DNA from: Dactylorhiza incarnata | Taxonomy: Eukaryota; Streptophyta; Magnoliopsida; Asparagales; Orchidaceae | Assembly: GCA_033032865.1 (NCBI GenBank) | Contig: JAWHQI010000040.1 | Coordinates: 10,709,001-10,773,000, forward strand | Length of the DNA: 64,000 bases | Direction of reading: 5' to 3' | Shown here: positions 21,204-31,457 of the stretch, piece by piece | Numbering within the stretch: the stretch's first letter is position 1 | Layout: each line of letters begins with the position of its first letter | The notes under the pieces: model-generated | The model's database searches: none | Seen by the model: only the letters and a program-made list of their open reading frames with translations | Told to the model about the DNA's origin: nothing | Made by a program: the position numbers and the translations under genes

Positions 21204-22593
21204 TGATGCGTGCTCGGCAAGTGCACCGGTCGCACAAGTAATAAAGTTGGGAGTACGTCCCCGAATATCGTCTCTCAAGGAATGTGCGTGGTTAGTTTGA
21301 CTCTTCGGATTGAGCGAATAATTACAAGAGTAAATTAAAAGAAAAGTAAGGGCTTTGATTTTGGTTTCCTAAATTACTACACAGAAATGACATGCGGGTC
21401 AAAACTCCGGTTCGCAAGGCGGGATGGATGCAACGGCCGCGATGCCGTGCTTCGGAAGGCGCATGGACGGAAAGTAACTGTGACGATTGAGGGTCGCACA
21501 CACCTCTTCGCAAATCTCCGTAGTCGTGGCTAACCCAACGCAAATGTGAATGGACGGGAGTGCATGGAGTGGAGTGAGTGTAAGCGAACGCAACACAAAG
21601 CAATACAAAGGAGATTATGTAAACACCAAATAATTCATTCATAGACAAACAAATCATTCAAGTTCATTACATAAATATTCAACTAGTTATAACAAGATAA
21701 GTTAAGAGAAAACCACTCAAGAAGGAGAACCGTCGGTCACGGCAGGAATAGCGGGTTGTCAATCCGCTTCCGATCTCGGTCGAAGGGTGCTTCCGGTGCC
21801 GGAGATCTATCACTTTCTCCGGTGATCTCCACTTTCTCCGCAACAACTTGAAGAACACTCGCTAGGAAAGCTTTGCTGACGGCCGGAAGGGCTCCCCGAT
21901 GGTAGAGAAATAACTCTTGATCACCGGAGGAGTCTCTCGGATGATTGGAATGGAGGGGGATGAAGATGGGATGAAAATCGCCCAAGACGGCGGCCTAATC
22001 GCGCCCCAACACTCGCTCGAATGCCCTAAAATTGCGGAGCCGAGCATTAAATACGGAGCAGAATAAACACTGCACACGATCAGAGGCGCACGAACAGTGG
22101 TCGTGCGCAAAGGAATGCTTGTGATCGTGCGCAGTCAACCTGCAGCAGAAGAGAAGACAGGGAATTAATGCACGGTCAGTGGCGCACGACCAGTGGTCGT
22201 GCGCAAAGAGGTCCTATGATCGTGCGAACTGCTCGGTCAGTTAAGGGGAATTAACGCACGACTAGTGGCCGTGCGCCTGATCGTGCGCTAAGGAAAACGC
22301 ACGATCAGTGGCTTTTTAGGCCAAAATTCGCCCCCAATCCATTCCGAGCGTTCACACGACCCTTGTACCTGCATGAAAACAAACTAGACTACTGATCCGT
22401 GCACACCACATAATCCACAGAATAGACATAAAGTAATATAACGAAATCACGCCACGAAGAGGGTAAGGAATGCACTATAGTTGAGAATATGAGCTGCTAT
22501 CAATATAAGCCTAAATGAGCAGTAAATGAAGTGCAAAGGAACGAAAAACAACCCAGATGAGCCCGAAAATCAGTATATAAACTGGACTCATCA
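21204..22593 (-). repeat. LARD 3' LTR
   Basis: Starts TGATGCGTGCTCGG and ends ATGGACTCATCA-like (ACTGGACTCATCA) on the plus strand. It contains the CpG-rich palindromes at about 22070-22300. Confidence 0.92.
22070..22300. repeat. Palindrome cluster in LARD 3' LTR
   Basis: A perfect palindrome at 22182-22204 has 10-base arms GCGCACGACC and GGTCGTGCGC around AGT. A one-mismatch copy is at 22086-22108 and a third, shorter one near 22256. Larger GATCGTGCGC and GCACGATC motifs flank them. Confidence 0.9.
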
Positions 22594-25283
22594 CACCCCC
22601 AGACTTACCTGTTTGCGCGTCCCGAGCAAACTACTCTCGGCGGACGGGAAAAAATAAGGGTTAGAAAGGTGATTGTGGCTAGGAGTAATATGTGAAATCA
22701 AATAATCATGTTCATAAAACTCTCATACAAAATATTTCTACTATGCAAAGTAATTTACAAATATCTAAAATAGTAAATAAGAGATTAGTTTACTCAAAAG
22801 CTGAACCAAGTGTGATCTGCCAGTCACGTGTAGGGAGAATGTAGGGATGCGCTCAGACGAGTATTTCGAAAGATACGGGATACGGAACAAACTCCACCTA
22901 AATCCATCGATGTCGGGATCCATAAGCTCGCACTTTCGCACTCTCTCCACAACATTAGGTAAAACTACACACAAGTCAATAGGGCTTTCCGGTAAATATG
23001 TGGCTTAGGTTGCGGTAGGATATACAATAATAAACTCGGAGGCTAGCGCACCTAACACAATTGAGCAATACAATTTGTAAACCCCGACAACAAATAAAGC
23101 TGATGTGTTCATCGCCAACACCCAATATAAAGTAAATCCTATCAAACAATTCAGAATTTCTGAATTAGAATATAGAGCTCAGATTTTTTTCTTTTTGAAA
23201 CACTAATCTTTTCACTTTTCAGCTCTCAAATACTTTTTTTCTTTTCTTCTCTCCTTTTTTTTTCAACTTAAGCAATCCAAATATGTACCCATACATAACA
23301 GCACAGCACAACAATCAGTTATACTATAAAGCTCGAAACACGTGCGCATACAGGTTTGGTAAACTTGGCTTAAGCGAGAGCGGTGGAGCTAAATAGAAAA
23401 GGTGGGATAGGCACAAAATTGGCTAGCAAGGGTGAATTTCTGGTTTTGGCTCAAAGCTCAAACGGTCCAAAGAATGGCCTACATCATGCTAATGCGTTAG
23501 AACTACCCGGTGCCTATGTTTCGAGAATCGCTAGGGGCGAGTTCTTAGCCACCGAGAAAGATAGCTCTTTCTCCCGACTCGAGAAATACGAATCTAGCGT
23601 TCGATACCAACTCACCTATACTAACGGTAGATCGACACAGGTTCATGCTTTGAGTAAAGTAAAACTCTAATTACTAAATTAAATAAGAATAAAGCTACAA
23701 CGCATGAAAATAGAAATAACTTCTGCACAAAATTCTATGCAAAACATGAGCATTCCATTAGAACACTACTGGAGTCAACATCGCACTCAAAACCACAATT
23801 CCTAGCTAACACAATTGACTTCCTGGCTCCATTCCAAAAGGAAATTTGGCACGGTAGCACTCGCAAGTAAGTGCGTGCATAGTGGGTGCAGCGTGTGCGT
23901 GCCACATAAAAATTGATAAACTGAAATAAACTGAAAGCTAAAATAATAACACTACCGGAACGCTTGCGTGCATGCTCGTGCATGGTTCTCACTCTCCCCC
24001 AGACTTACACGAAAGCATGATCTAAAATATGATTCTTTAAACATTAAACTAAGGAGAAAAGGGAGAGTGTACCTCATGCTCAGAAGTGAGCATACCGGAA
24101 GAATTGGCGTTTTATCCCGAATGCGGTTGTTCCGCCTTGCTCCAAGAAATATGGACCTGCGATTAAAGAGTACCCAGGCACACAAAAATATAATAAGGAA
24201 AATAAAGAAGAACGAAGGAGCGGAACCAAGCGGTCCCCAATGGGTTGTCTCCCAAGATCCCTTTTGTTTACCGTCCTTAAGGTGGACCAAATACCTGTAT
24301 TAGCAGATTATAGAATTGTTCACGCAAAATTAAAGAGAGGAGATCATGCAAGTCTACGCAGTATTATTACACAACCAAATGGAGAAATCAACTATACGTT
24401 GATTTAAAATAGTAACTGCAGATAGAAGAAAAGGTCCGGAGACCCACAACTGATGGCAACGAAGTAAGAGGTTAAGCCTCCATCCCCAAGTCTCCTTTCT
24501 TGCTCTCTTCCTCTCTTCCAAGAGTATTTCTTCAATGAAAAATCGCTTTCCCCCTTGCAGCCAGTCCTTTAGGGGAAGCACATGTGGTGACACTGGAGTG
24601 GATAGAGCAATATCGTATGCCACTATGACGTGCTTATCCTGCCAGGAATGCATCATCTGACTGCCCAAAAATGGGTCAGCAACTTCCAAATTCTACGGGG
24701 GCATAAATGAAACGATGTTAGAAATAACAGGAAGAGATGGAGCGAGAGTAGACTCAACATCCGTATGAGCAAAGCAGGAGGAAGAGGTGTCACAAGTGAC
24801 ATCCTCCCGTGAGAGATGATCAGATTCCACCTGGATGACCAACGCTAACTCTTCCTGTTGAGTTATAACCAATGTAAGAGGGTCAAGAAACAAAGTAGAT
24901 GAAGAACATAAAAAATCATTAGTCGAGGGAGTGATCCCGGTTTCACTCCCTGCAGACTCTGATTGTACCACTATCACATCATGAGGAGGTTCTTTCAACA
25001 CGGCCGAGGCAAGAGACACCAAAGTCTCAACCTGCATAGTCAATACATCAATACACTCTTGCCGCGTTTCAAGGCCTTGAATTATAATATGAGCAAATTT
25101 GAAGAATTTCTCCTCCAAATAGGCTGTATCCTCATCATGTTGTGAAAGAGGCAATAAAGAATATGACATCGCTCCTGCATTCACACAACCCGAAAACAAT
25201 AGAAATAAAAAAAACTCCTGTAACTATTAACTCAAACACCAAAATCAAACTACGCCTGCACCCCGGCAACAGCGCCAAAAACT
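22594..25283 (-). other. LARD internal region, no recognisable gene
   Basis: The only sizeable frame is 24693-25199 on the minus strand (168 residues, starting MFSGCVNAGAMSYSLL), acidic and without a domain I recognise. A second minus-strand frame at 23952-24290 starts MVHLKDGKQKGSWETTHWG and has one hydrophobic stretch. A plus-strand frame of 95 residues at 23383-23670 is also unassigned. A pyrimidine-rich stretch lies at 23180-23270. None of these can be called a gene with confidence. Confidence 0.5.
25264..25283 (-). promoter_or_regulatory. Primer-binding site of the LARD
   Basis: The minus strand reads AAGTTTTTGGCGCTGTTGCC starting at the LTR edge. TTTGGCGC-GTTGCC primer sites are usual in Athila and Tat gypsy elements. 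Confidence 0.75.
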
Positions 25284-26673
25284 TGATGCGTGCTCGGCAA
25301 GTGCACCGGTCGCACAAGTAATAAAGTTGGGAGTACGTCCCCGAATATCGTCTCTCAAGGAATGCGCGTGGTTAGTTTGACTCTTCGGATTGAGCGAATA
25401 ATTACAAGAGTAAATTAACAGAAAAGTAAGGGCTTTGATTTTGGTTTCCTAAATTACTACACAGAAATGAGATGTGGGTCAAAACTCCGCTTCGCAAGGC
25501 GGGATGGATGCAACGGCCGCGATGCCGTGCTTCGGAAGGCGCGTGGATGGAAAGTAACTATGACGATTGAGGGTCGCACAAACCTCTTCGCAAATCTCTG
25601 TAGCCGTGGCTAACCCAACGCAAATGTGAATGGACGGGAGTGCATGGAGTGGAGTGAGTGTAAGCGAACGCAACACAAAGCAATACAAAGGAGATTATGT
25701 AAACACCAAATAATTCATTCATAGACAAACAAATCATTCAAGTTCATTACATAAATATTCAACTAGTTATAACAAGATAATTTAAGAGAAAACCACTCAA
25801 GAAGGAGAACCGTCAGTCACGGCCGGAATAGCGGGTTGTCAATCTGCTTCCGATCTCGGTCGAAGGGTGCTTCCGGTGCCGGAGATCTGTCACTTTCTCC
25901 TGTGATCTCCACTTTCTCCGCAACAACTTGATGAACACTCGCTAGGAAAGCTTTGCTGACGGCCGGAAGGGCTCCCCGATGGTAGAGAAACAACTCTTGA
26001 TCGCCGGAGGAGTCTCCCGGATGATTGGAATGGAGGGGGATGAAGATGGGATGAAAATCGCCCAAGACGGCGGCCTAATCGCGCCCCAACACTCGCTCGA
26101 ATGCCCTAAAATCGCGGAGCCGATCTTTAAATACGGAGCAGAATAAACACTGCGCACGATCAGAGGCGCACGACCAGTGGTCGTGTGCAAAGGAATGCTT
26201 GTGATCGTGCGCAGTCAACCTGCAGCAGAAGAGAAGATAGGGAATTAACGCACGGTCAGTGGCGCACGACCAGTGGTCGTGCGCAAAGAGGTCCTATGAT
26301 CGTGCGAACTGCTCGGTCAGTTAAGGGGAATTAACGCACGACCAGTGGCCGTGCGCCTGATCGTGCGCTAAGGAAAACGCACGATCAGTGGCTTTTTAGG
26401 CCAAAATTCGCCCCCAATCCATTCTGAGCGTTCACACGACCCTTGTACCTGCATGAAAACAAACTAGACCACTGATCCGTGCACACCACATAATCCACAG
26501 AATAGACATAAAGTAATATAACGAAATCACGCCACGAAGAGGGTAAGGAATGCACTATAGTTGAGAATATGAGCTGCTATCAATATAAGCCTAAACGAGC
26601 AGTAAATGAAGTGCAAAGGAACGAAAAACAACCCAGATGAGCCCGAAAATCAGTATATAAACTGGACTCATCA
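25284..26673 (-). repeat. LARD 5' LTR
   Basis: Direct repeat of 21204-22593, same length. The perfect palindrome is at 26262-26284. At 26166-26188 the palindrome has its one mismatch in the opposite arm from the copy in the other LTR. Confidence 0.92.
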
Positions 26674-27070
26674 GTGGGCGGCCTTGCGGTCTCTCCCCTG
26701 CCCCAGCAGGAGGCCGAGGTGCTTGCCCCCCGCCCCCAGTAGAAGTGGGGGGCGAGACCAAGGTGGGTGTCCTTGCGGTCTCGCCCCCCCCCCCCCCCCC
26801 TCCCGCCACCCCCAGCAGTAGTGGGGGGCGAGACCAAGGTGGGCGGCCTTGCAGTCTCGCCCCCGCCCCAGCAAGGGGGCGAGCCGAGGCAGCTGGCCTC
26901 GCGTGCTCTCCCCCCCCCCCCCCCCCCCCCGCCCCCAGCAGTAGTGGGGGAGAGACCAAGGCGGGCGGCCTTACAGTCTCACCCCCGCCCCAGCAGGGGG
27001 GCGAGCCGAGGCAGTCGACCTCGCGGTCTCGCCCCTGCCCCAACAAGGAGGGCAAGAGGAGGAGGGGCGG
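26674..27070. repeat. Palindrome and C-run array, Gypsy-2 5' LTR, right part
   Basis: This continues the array cut by the LARD. It includes GCGAGACC...GGTCTCGCC palindromes near 26752 and 26828, a GCGAGCC...GCTC palindrome near 26878, and C-runs near 26784-26800 and 26911-26930. The LARD entered the centre of one GCGAGACCAAGG palindrome. Confidence 0.85.
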
Positions 27071-27469
27071 CCTGCCCCCTCTCGCCCCAGATCCTGTGAG
27101 GAGGGGTCGGTCTGCGTCTAGCACCGTAGAACAGCGGGATTGGATGTTCGCAGGCCAAATCCGGGGGTATTTTTGTAATCTCGTAGGCCAGAATCTGGTT
27201 ATTTGCAGATCCGTTTACAAAAACTATAAATAAGCCCAAGGGGCACCATTTGGAGGGACTTCTCTTTTGGCCTCCTCTCCCCCTAAGTTCCTTTGTTGGG
27301 TGGAGAGAGCCTCCAAAGGTGCCCAAGCTTAGCATTGGCTTGGGAGGGGAAGCGCTCTAACATCTTCCGGGTGTGTGGTGGGACCTCCTCGCTAAGCCCT
27401 TGGCCTTGTTCCTAGTTCCTTAGCCTCTTAGCCTAGGACTCTCCCTTGGGAGGAGTAAGTGTTGGTCAC

Positions 27470-27487
27470 CCCTCAACTTGTTGAGGG
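27470..27487 (+). other. U5 hairpin, Gypsy-2 5' LTR
   Basis: Arms CCCTCAA and TTGAGGG around loop CTTG, at the same place as the Gypsy-1 hairpin. Relative to Gypsy-1 one stem pair is changed on both sides (C-G to T-A). Confidence 0.8.
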
Positions 27488-27582
27488 CCTGAACTCCTCG
27501 AGAGACCAATTTATTGGTTTTAACATTATGGTGCGGTGAGCGTGGAGAGTGGCCAGCACAAGAAAATCTCAAGCTGAGCTCT

Positions 27583-28934
27583 ATGGCCGGAGATGGAGGA
27601 GAAGGGTCTGGACCAGGTCACTCGCAGCCCCCGGTGGCTGGGGTGACGTTGGAGATGTTTGAAAATTTCAGGCAGGAGGTCCTGCAGACCTTGCAACTAA
27701 CTTTCGCCATGATAGGTGAAGGTAGGAGAGGAGGTAGTCTGGAGGTCCCACCCTAGCAGGTGGGCGAGAGCACTCCCGGCCAGCAATCCAGGAACGAGGT
27801 ACCAGGAGGTGGCGAGTGGGGAGGTGCCATAACCCCCACTCGCCCAGCCCCCAGGAGGGGACTAGTGGGGAGGTGCCATACCCCCACTCGCCCAGCCCCA
27901 AGGGGGGGAGTGGAGAGGCGAACTGCCACCACTCGCCCAGCCCCAGGGGGGTCGAGCCGATCTAAGTGGGCGAGACCTCCCCAAGCGAGGAACCTTCTCA
28001 AATGTCTGGGCTGGGGAGGAAAGTCCCTTTTGTAAGTTGATCCTCCTAGCCCCTGTTCTAGAGGAGTTCAGGATGCCGGAGATGTCTTAATACTCCGGCA
28101 GGGATGACCAAGTCCTGCACCTGCAGTGCTTTGAGGACACGGTCTCGATCTATCCGATGTCAGATGCCTTCCAGTGTCGTCTCTTTGCCACCACTCTGAA
28201 GGAGAAGGCAAGGGACTGCTTCCACCAGCTTCCCTGGGTTCCATCTACGCCTTCGAGGACTTGCGTCGGAGCTTCAGGTTGCGTTTCTCGACGTTAAAGA
28301 AGAGGAAGAAGGGGGGCGATGCAATCTTTGAGATCAAGCAAGAGCCAAGGGAGTTGCTGGCCAGCTACGTTGATAGGTTCCAGGGAGAGGTCCTCCTCGT
28401 GCATGAGGTGCCAGGATTCCTCCTCCAGCTAGCCTTCATGGCAGGGCTGCGGGAAGGGTTCTTCAAGTTGGGCTTAAAGCGGAAGGCCCCGGTATCCTTC
28501 GAGGAATTGATGGAAAGAGCGGCAGAAGAAATCGAGGTAGACAAGGCCAACCCGGGGTTCGCAAGAATGTTAGCCAAGCTGAGTGAACCAGAGGCGAGGC
28601 AGCGGGAAAGGGGCATGGGAGATCCCGAAGGAGAGTTTGACCAAGCAGAAGGGAACTTCCAAAGGGAGAGACCCAACCCCCGAGGTGGAGGCAGGGGCCA
28701 AGGACACCCCCTCCACCGCCTCAGCAAACCATGGCGATCGGCCAAAGAAGAAGAATAAATAGCACGGGAGGATGAGGGGGCATCCGGGTGGAGTTACCTT
28801 ACTGTGACTTTGACGATGAGGAGGGTCACGCGACATCCGCCTGCCCTGAGTTCTTGGAAATGAGGGAGGCGAGGGGTCCGAAGCCACAACATCAGCAACC
28901 AGAGGAGGTCGAGGAGGACCCTGCCTGGGAGTAG
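27583..28934 (+). pseudogene. Gypsy-2 gag relic
   Basis: The frame starts MAGDGGEGSGPGHSQPP at 27583, is stopped by TAG at 27754, and passes through a tandem GTGGGGAGGTGCCAT repeat. The retrotransposon gag domain (PF03732 type) is clear from about 28100: DAFQCRLFATTLKEKARDCF, then after a one-base shift near 28232 GSIYAFEDLRRSFRLRF, ASYVDRFQGEVLLVHEVPGF, and FEELMERAAEEIEVDKA. The C-terminal zinc-knuckle-like motif CDFDDEEGHATSAC is at about 28802-28843, after another frame change. The last frame ends DPAWE and a TAG at 28932. At least three breaks disable it. No protease or pol follows. Confidence 0.82.
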
Positions 28935-29069
28935 GAGACCAGGTTTTGGTCTTCATACTTAGTTTTTTTTCTGCCCTTAAGTCCATGTATCTCGATGTTT
29001 CATTTTCAGACTTAGTTTTTCTCACATGCATTATGATGACTAATGTAATGAAAGTTTTTCAATGTACTT

Positions 29070-29990
29070 AGCCCCGATGCTGGCCCGCTGACCAGGCTCC
29101 CACCTAGCTGGCAGGGTGGGAACCGCTCGGTGGCCGGAAGTTCTCTAAGTGATTTTTCCCCTCGGATGGTTCCGCTGACCGGGCTCTCACTAGCCGGCAG
29201 GGCAGGTTGACATCCCAGGGAGGCTAAGTATTTTTTCCCCTCGGATGGTTCCGCTGGCCGGTCTCTCTCTAGCGAGCAGGGCAGGTTGACCTCCCAGGGA
29301 GGGTAAGTATTTTTCCCCTCGGATGGTTCCGCTGACCGGGCTCTCTCTAGCCGGCAGGGCAGGTTGACCTCCCACGGAGGGTAAGTATTTTTCCCCTCGG
29401 ATGGTTCCGCTGACTGGGCTCTCTCTAGCTGGCAGGGCAGGTTGACCTCCCAGGGAGGGTAAGTATTTTCCCCTCGGATGGTTCCGCTGACCGATCTCTC
29501 TCTAGCCGGCAGGGCAGGTTGACCTCCCATGGAGGGAAAGTATTTTTCTCCTCGGATGGTTCCGCTGACCGAGCTCTCTCTAGCCAGCAGGGCAGGTTGA
29601 CCTCCCAGAGATGGTAAGTAATTTTCCCCTCGGATGGTTCCGCTGATCGAGCTATCTCTAGCCGGCAGGGCAGGTTGACCTCCCAGGGAGGCTAAGTATT
29701 TTTTCCCTCGGATGGTTCTGCTGGCCGGGCTCTCTCTAGCCGGCAGGGCAGGTTGACCTCCCAGGGAGGGTAAGTATTTTTGCCCTCGGATGGTTCCGCT
29801 GACCGGGCTCTCTCTAGCCGGTAGGGCAGGTTGACATTCCAGGGAGGGTAAGTATTCCCCCCTCGGATGGTTCCGCTGACCGGTCTCTCTCTAGCCGGCA
29901 AGGCGAGTAGACCTCCTAGGAAGGGTAAGTAATTTCCCCCGAGGTGACTCCGCTAGTCGGGCTCTCACTAGCTGGCAGGGTAGGATGGGC
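29070..29990. repeat. About eleven ~78-bp tandem units in Gypsy-2
   Basis: CTCGGATGGTTCCGCTG recurs at about 29161, 29240, 29318, 29396, 29473, 29551, 29629, 29707, 29785 and 29862 (period 77-79), with degenerate units at both ends. The core CCGGGCTCTCACTAGCCGG and CAGGTTGACCTC are shared with the 102-bp repeats of Gypsy-1 in the same relative position and orientation. Confidence 0.92.
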
Positions 29991-30056
29991 CTCTCTGGGA
30001 GTTTTGAGTAAATTTTCACCGGGAGGATGTGGAGTCTTCTCAGTTTCACTTAGCGC

Positions 30057-30151
30057 CACTCGCCGAATATACAGGGTTGGACTTTTCTTTCCGAGCGTGT
30101 ACCCCGCTCAAAAAGAGCAGGGATTGTGTACAACCCTGTATTCGCCGAGTG
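30057..30151 (+). other. Inverted repeat enclosing the Gypsy-2 polypurine tract
   Basis: Arm 1 (30057-30079) lies upstream of the LTR and arm 2 (30131-30151) inside it. They pair with one mismatch and a two-base bulge. The 51-base loop holds the polypurine tract and a small inner hairpin GAGCG/CGCTC. The layout equals that of Gypsy-1 at 5882-5974. Confidence 0.8.
30110..30126 (+). promoter_or_regulatory. Polypurine tract of Gypsy-2
   Basis: AAAAAGAGCAGGGATTG immediately precedes the TGTACAACCC start of the 3' LTR. Confidence 0.8.
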
Positions 30152-30289
30152 GGACCCCGGGACCCAAGGGGTCTTTAGGACTTTATTTTAGCATGATCCC
30201 AAGCAGGGAGAGAGAGGGCGAGCGGTGGAGGCGGAGTCCTCCCACTCGCCCAGCCCGTGCGGGAGGAGAGCCGGAGATGGGCGACCTCC

Positions 30290-31020
30290 CGGGCTCTCCC
30301 CCCCCCCCCCCCCCCCGCCCCCAGCAGAAGTGGGGCGAGACCAAGGCGTGCGGCCTTACGGTCTCGCCCCCGCCCCAGCAGGGGGCGAGCCGAGGCAGCC
30401 AGCCTCGCGTGCTCTCCCCCCCCCCCCCCCCCCAGCAGAAGTGGGGGCGAGACCAAGGCGGGCGGCCTTGCGGTCTCGCCCCAGCAGGGGGGCAAGTCGA
30501 GGCAGCCGGGCTCGCGGGATTGCCCCCCTCCCCCCCCCCCCCCCCCCCCCCCCCCCACCACACACACCCCCACCCCCAGCAGAAGTGGGGGCCGAGACCA
30601 AGGCGGGAGGCCTTGCGGTCTCGCCCCCGCCCCAGCAGGGGGGCGAGCAGAGGCAACCGGCCTCTCATGCTCGCAACCCCCCCCCCCCCCGCCTCCAACA
30701 GAAGTGGGGGCAAGACCAAGGTGGGCGTCCTTGCGGTCTCGCCCCCGCCCCAGCACGGGGGCGATCCGAGGCAGCCGGCCTCGCGTGCTCGCCCCCCCCC
30801 CCCAGTAGTAGTGGGGGGCGAGACCAAGGCGGGCGGCTTTACGGTCTCGCCCCCACCCCAGCAGGGGGGTGAGCCGAGGCAGCCGGCCTCGCGTGCTCGT
30901 CCCCAGCAGTAGTGGGGGGCGAGTCCAAGGCGGGCGGCCTTGCGGTCTCACCCCCGCCTCAGCAGGGGGGCGAGCCGAGGCAGTCGGCCTCGCGGTCTCG
31001 CCCCCGCCCCTGCAAGGGGG
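30290..31020. repeat. Palindrome and C-run array, Gypsy-2 3' LTR
   Basis: About six repeats of the GGCGAGACC...GGTCTCGCC and GGCGAGCCGAGGC...GCTCGCC palindromes, separated by AGCAGAAGTGGGGG and C-runs (30300-30316, 30417-30433, 30527-30556, about 30678-30690, 30792-30802). Long frames on both strands here code only Pro/Arg/Gly repeats. Confidence 0.88.
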
Positions 31021-31439
31021 CAATAGGAGGAGGGGCGGCCTGCCCCCTCTCGCCCCAGCTCCAGTGAGGAGGGGTTGGTCTGCGTTTAGCGTCGTAGAAC
31101 AGCGGGATTAGGCTGTTCGTAGGCCAAATCCGGGGGTATTTTTGTAATCTCGTAGGCCAGAATCTGGTTATTTGCAAACCCGTTTACAAAAACTATAAAT
31201 AAGCCCAAGGGCGCACCATTTGGAGGGACTTCTCTTTTGGCCTCCTCTCCCCCTAAGTTCCTTTGTTGGGTGGAGAGAGCCTTCAAAGGTGCCCAAGCTT
31301 AGCATTGGCTTGGGAGGGGAAGCGCTCTAAGATCTTCCGGGTGTGTGGTGGGACCTCCTCGCTAAGCCCTTGGCCTTGTTCCTAGTTCCTTAGCCTCTTA
31401 GCCTAGGACTCTCCCTTGGGAGGAGTAAGTGTTGGTCAC

Positions 31440-31457
31440 CCCTCAACTTGTTGAGGG
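31440..31457 (+). other. U5 hairpin, Gypsy-2 3' LTR
   Basis: CCCTCAA, loop CTTG, TTGAGGG, identical to 27470-27487. Confidence 0.8.

Larger units (their letters stand above)
21204..26673 (-). mobile_element. LARD-like non-autonomous LTR retrotransposon in the Gypsy-2 LTR
   Basis: A 5470-bp element with two 1390-bp LTRs (21204-22593 and 25284-26673) and a perfect GTGGG duplication (21199-21203, 26674-26678). The LTRs differ at roughly 35-40 positions by hand count (near 3%). On the minus strand the primer site after the 5' LTR reads TTTTTGGCGCTGTTGCCGGG, the type found in Athila and related gypsy lineages; the polypurine tract before the 3' LTR reads AGTCTGGGGGTG. The 2690-bp internal region has no gag or pol domain, so mobility would depend on proteins from another element. 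Confidence 0.9.
20669..27525 (+). repeat. Gypsy-2 5' LTR, split by the LARD
   Basis: The LTR parts are 20669-21203 and 26674/26679-27525, about 1.38 kb in total. It starts TGTACAACCC, ends GGTTTTAACA, and has TATAAATA at 27225-27232. The inside neighbour TTATGGTGCGGTGAG is the probable primer-binding site. The U3 part is a GC-rich array of palindromes and C-runs. Confidence 0.88.

Noticed and set aside
23383..23670. 95-codon plus-strand frame in the LARD as a captured gene
   Set aside because: It is short, antisense to the element, and has no recognisable domain or splice or promoter signal. Kept only as a note in the LARD internal region.
24693..25199. 168-codon minus-strand frame as gag of the LARD
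   Set aside because: No gag or zinc-knuckle motif is visible, and position alone is not enough.
29944..31111. Long proline- or glycine-rich open frames on both strands (up to 322 codons)
   Set aside because: They come from the C-run and palindrome array of the Gypsy-2 LTR. All frames stay open because the sequence lacks A and T. The same applies to 20730-21278 and 26580-27335.
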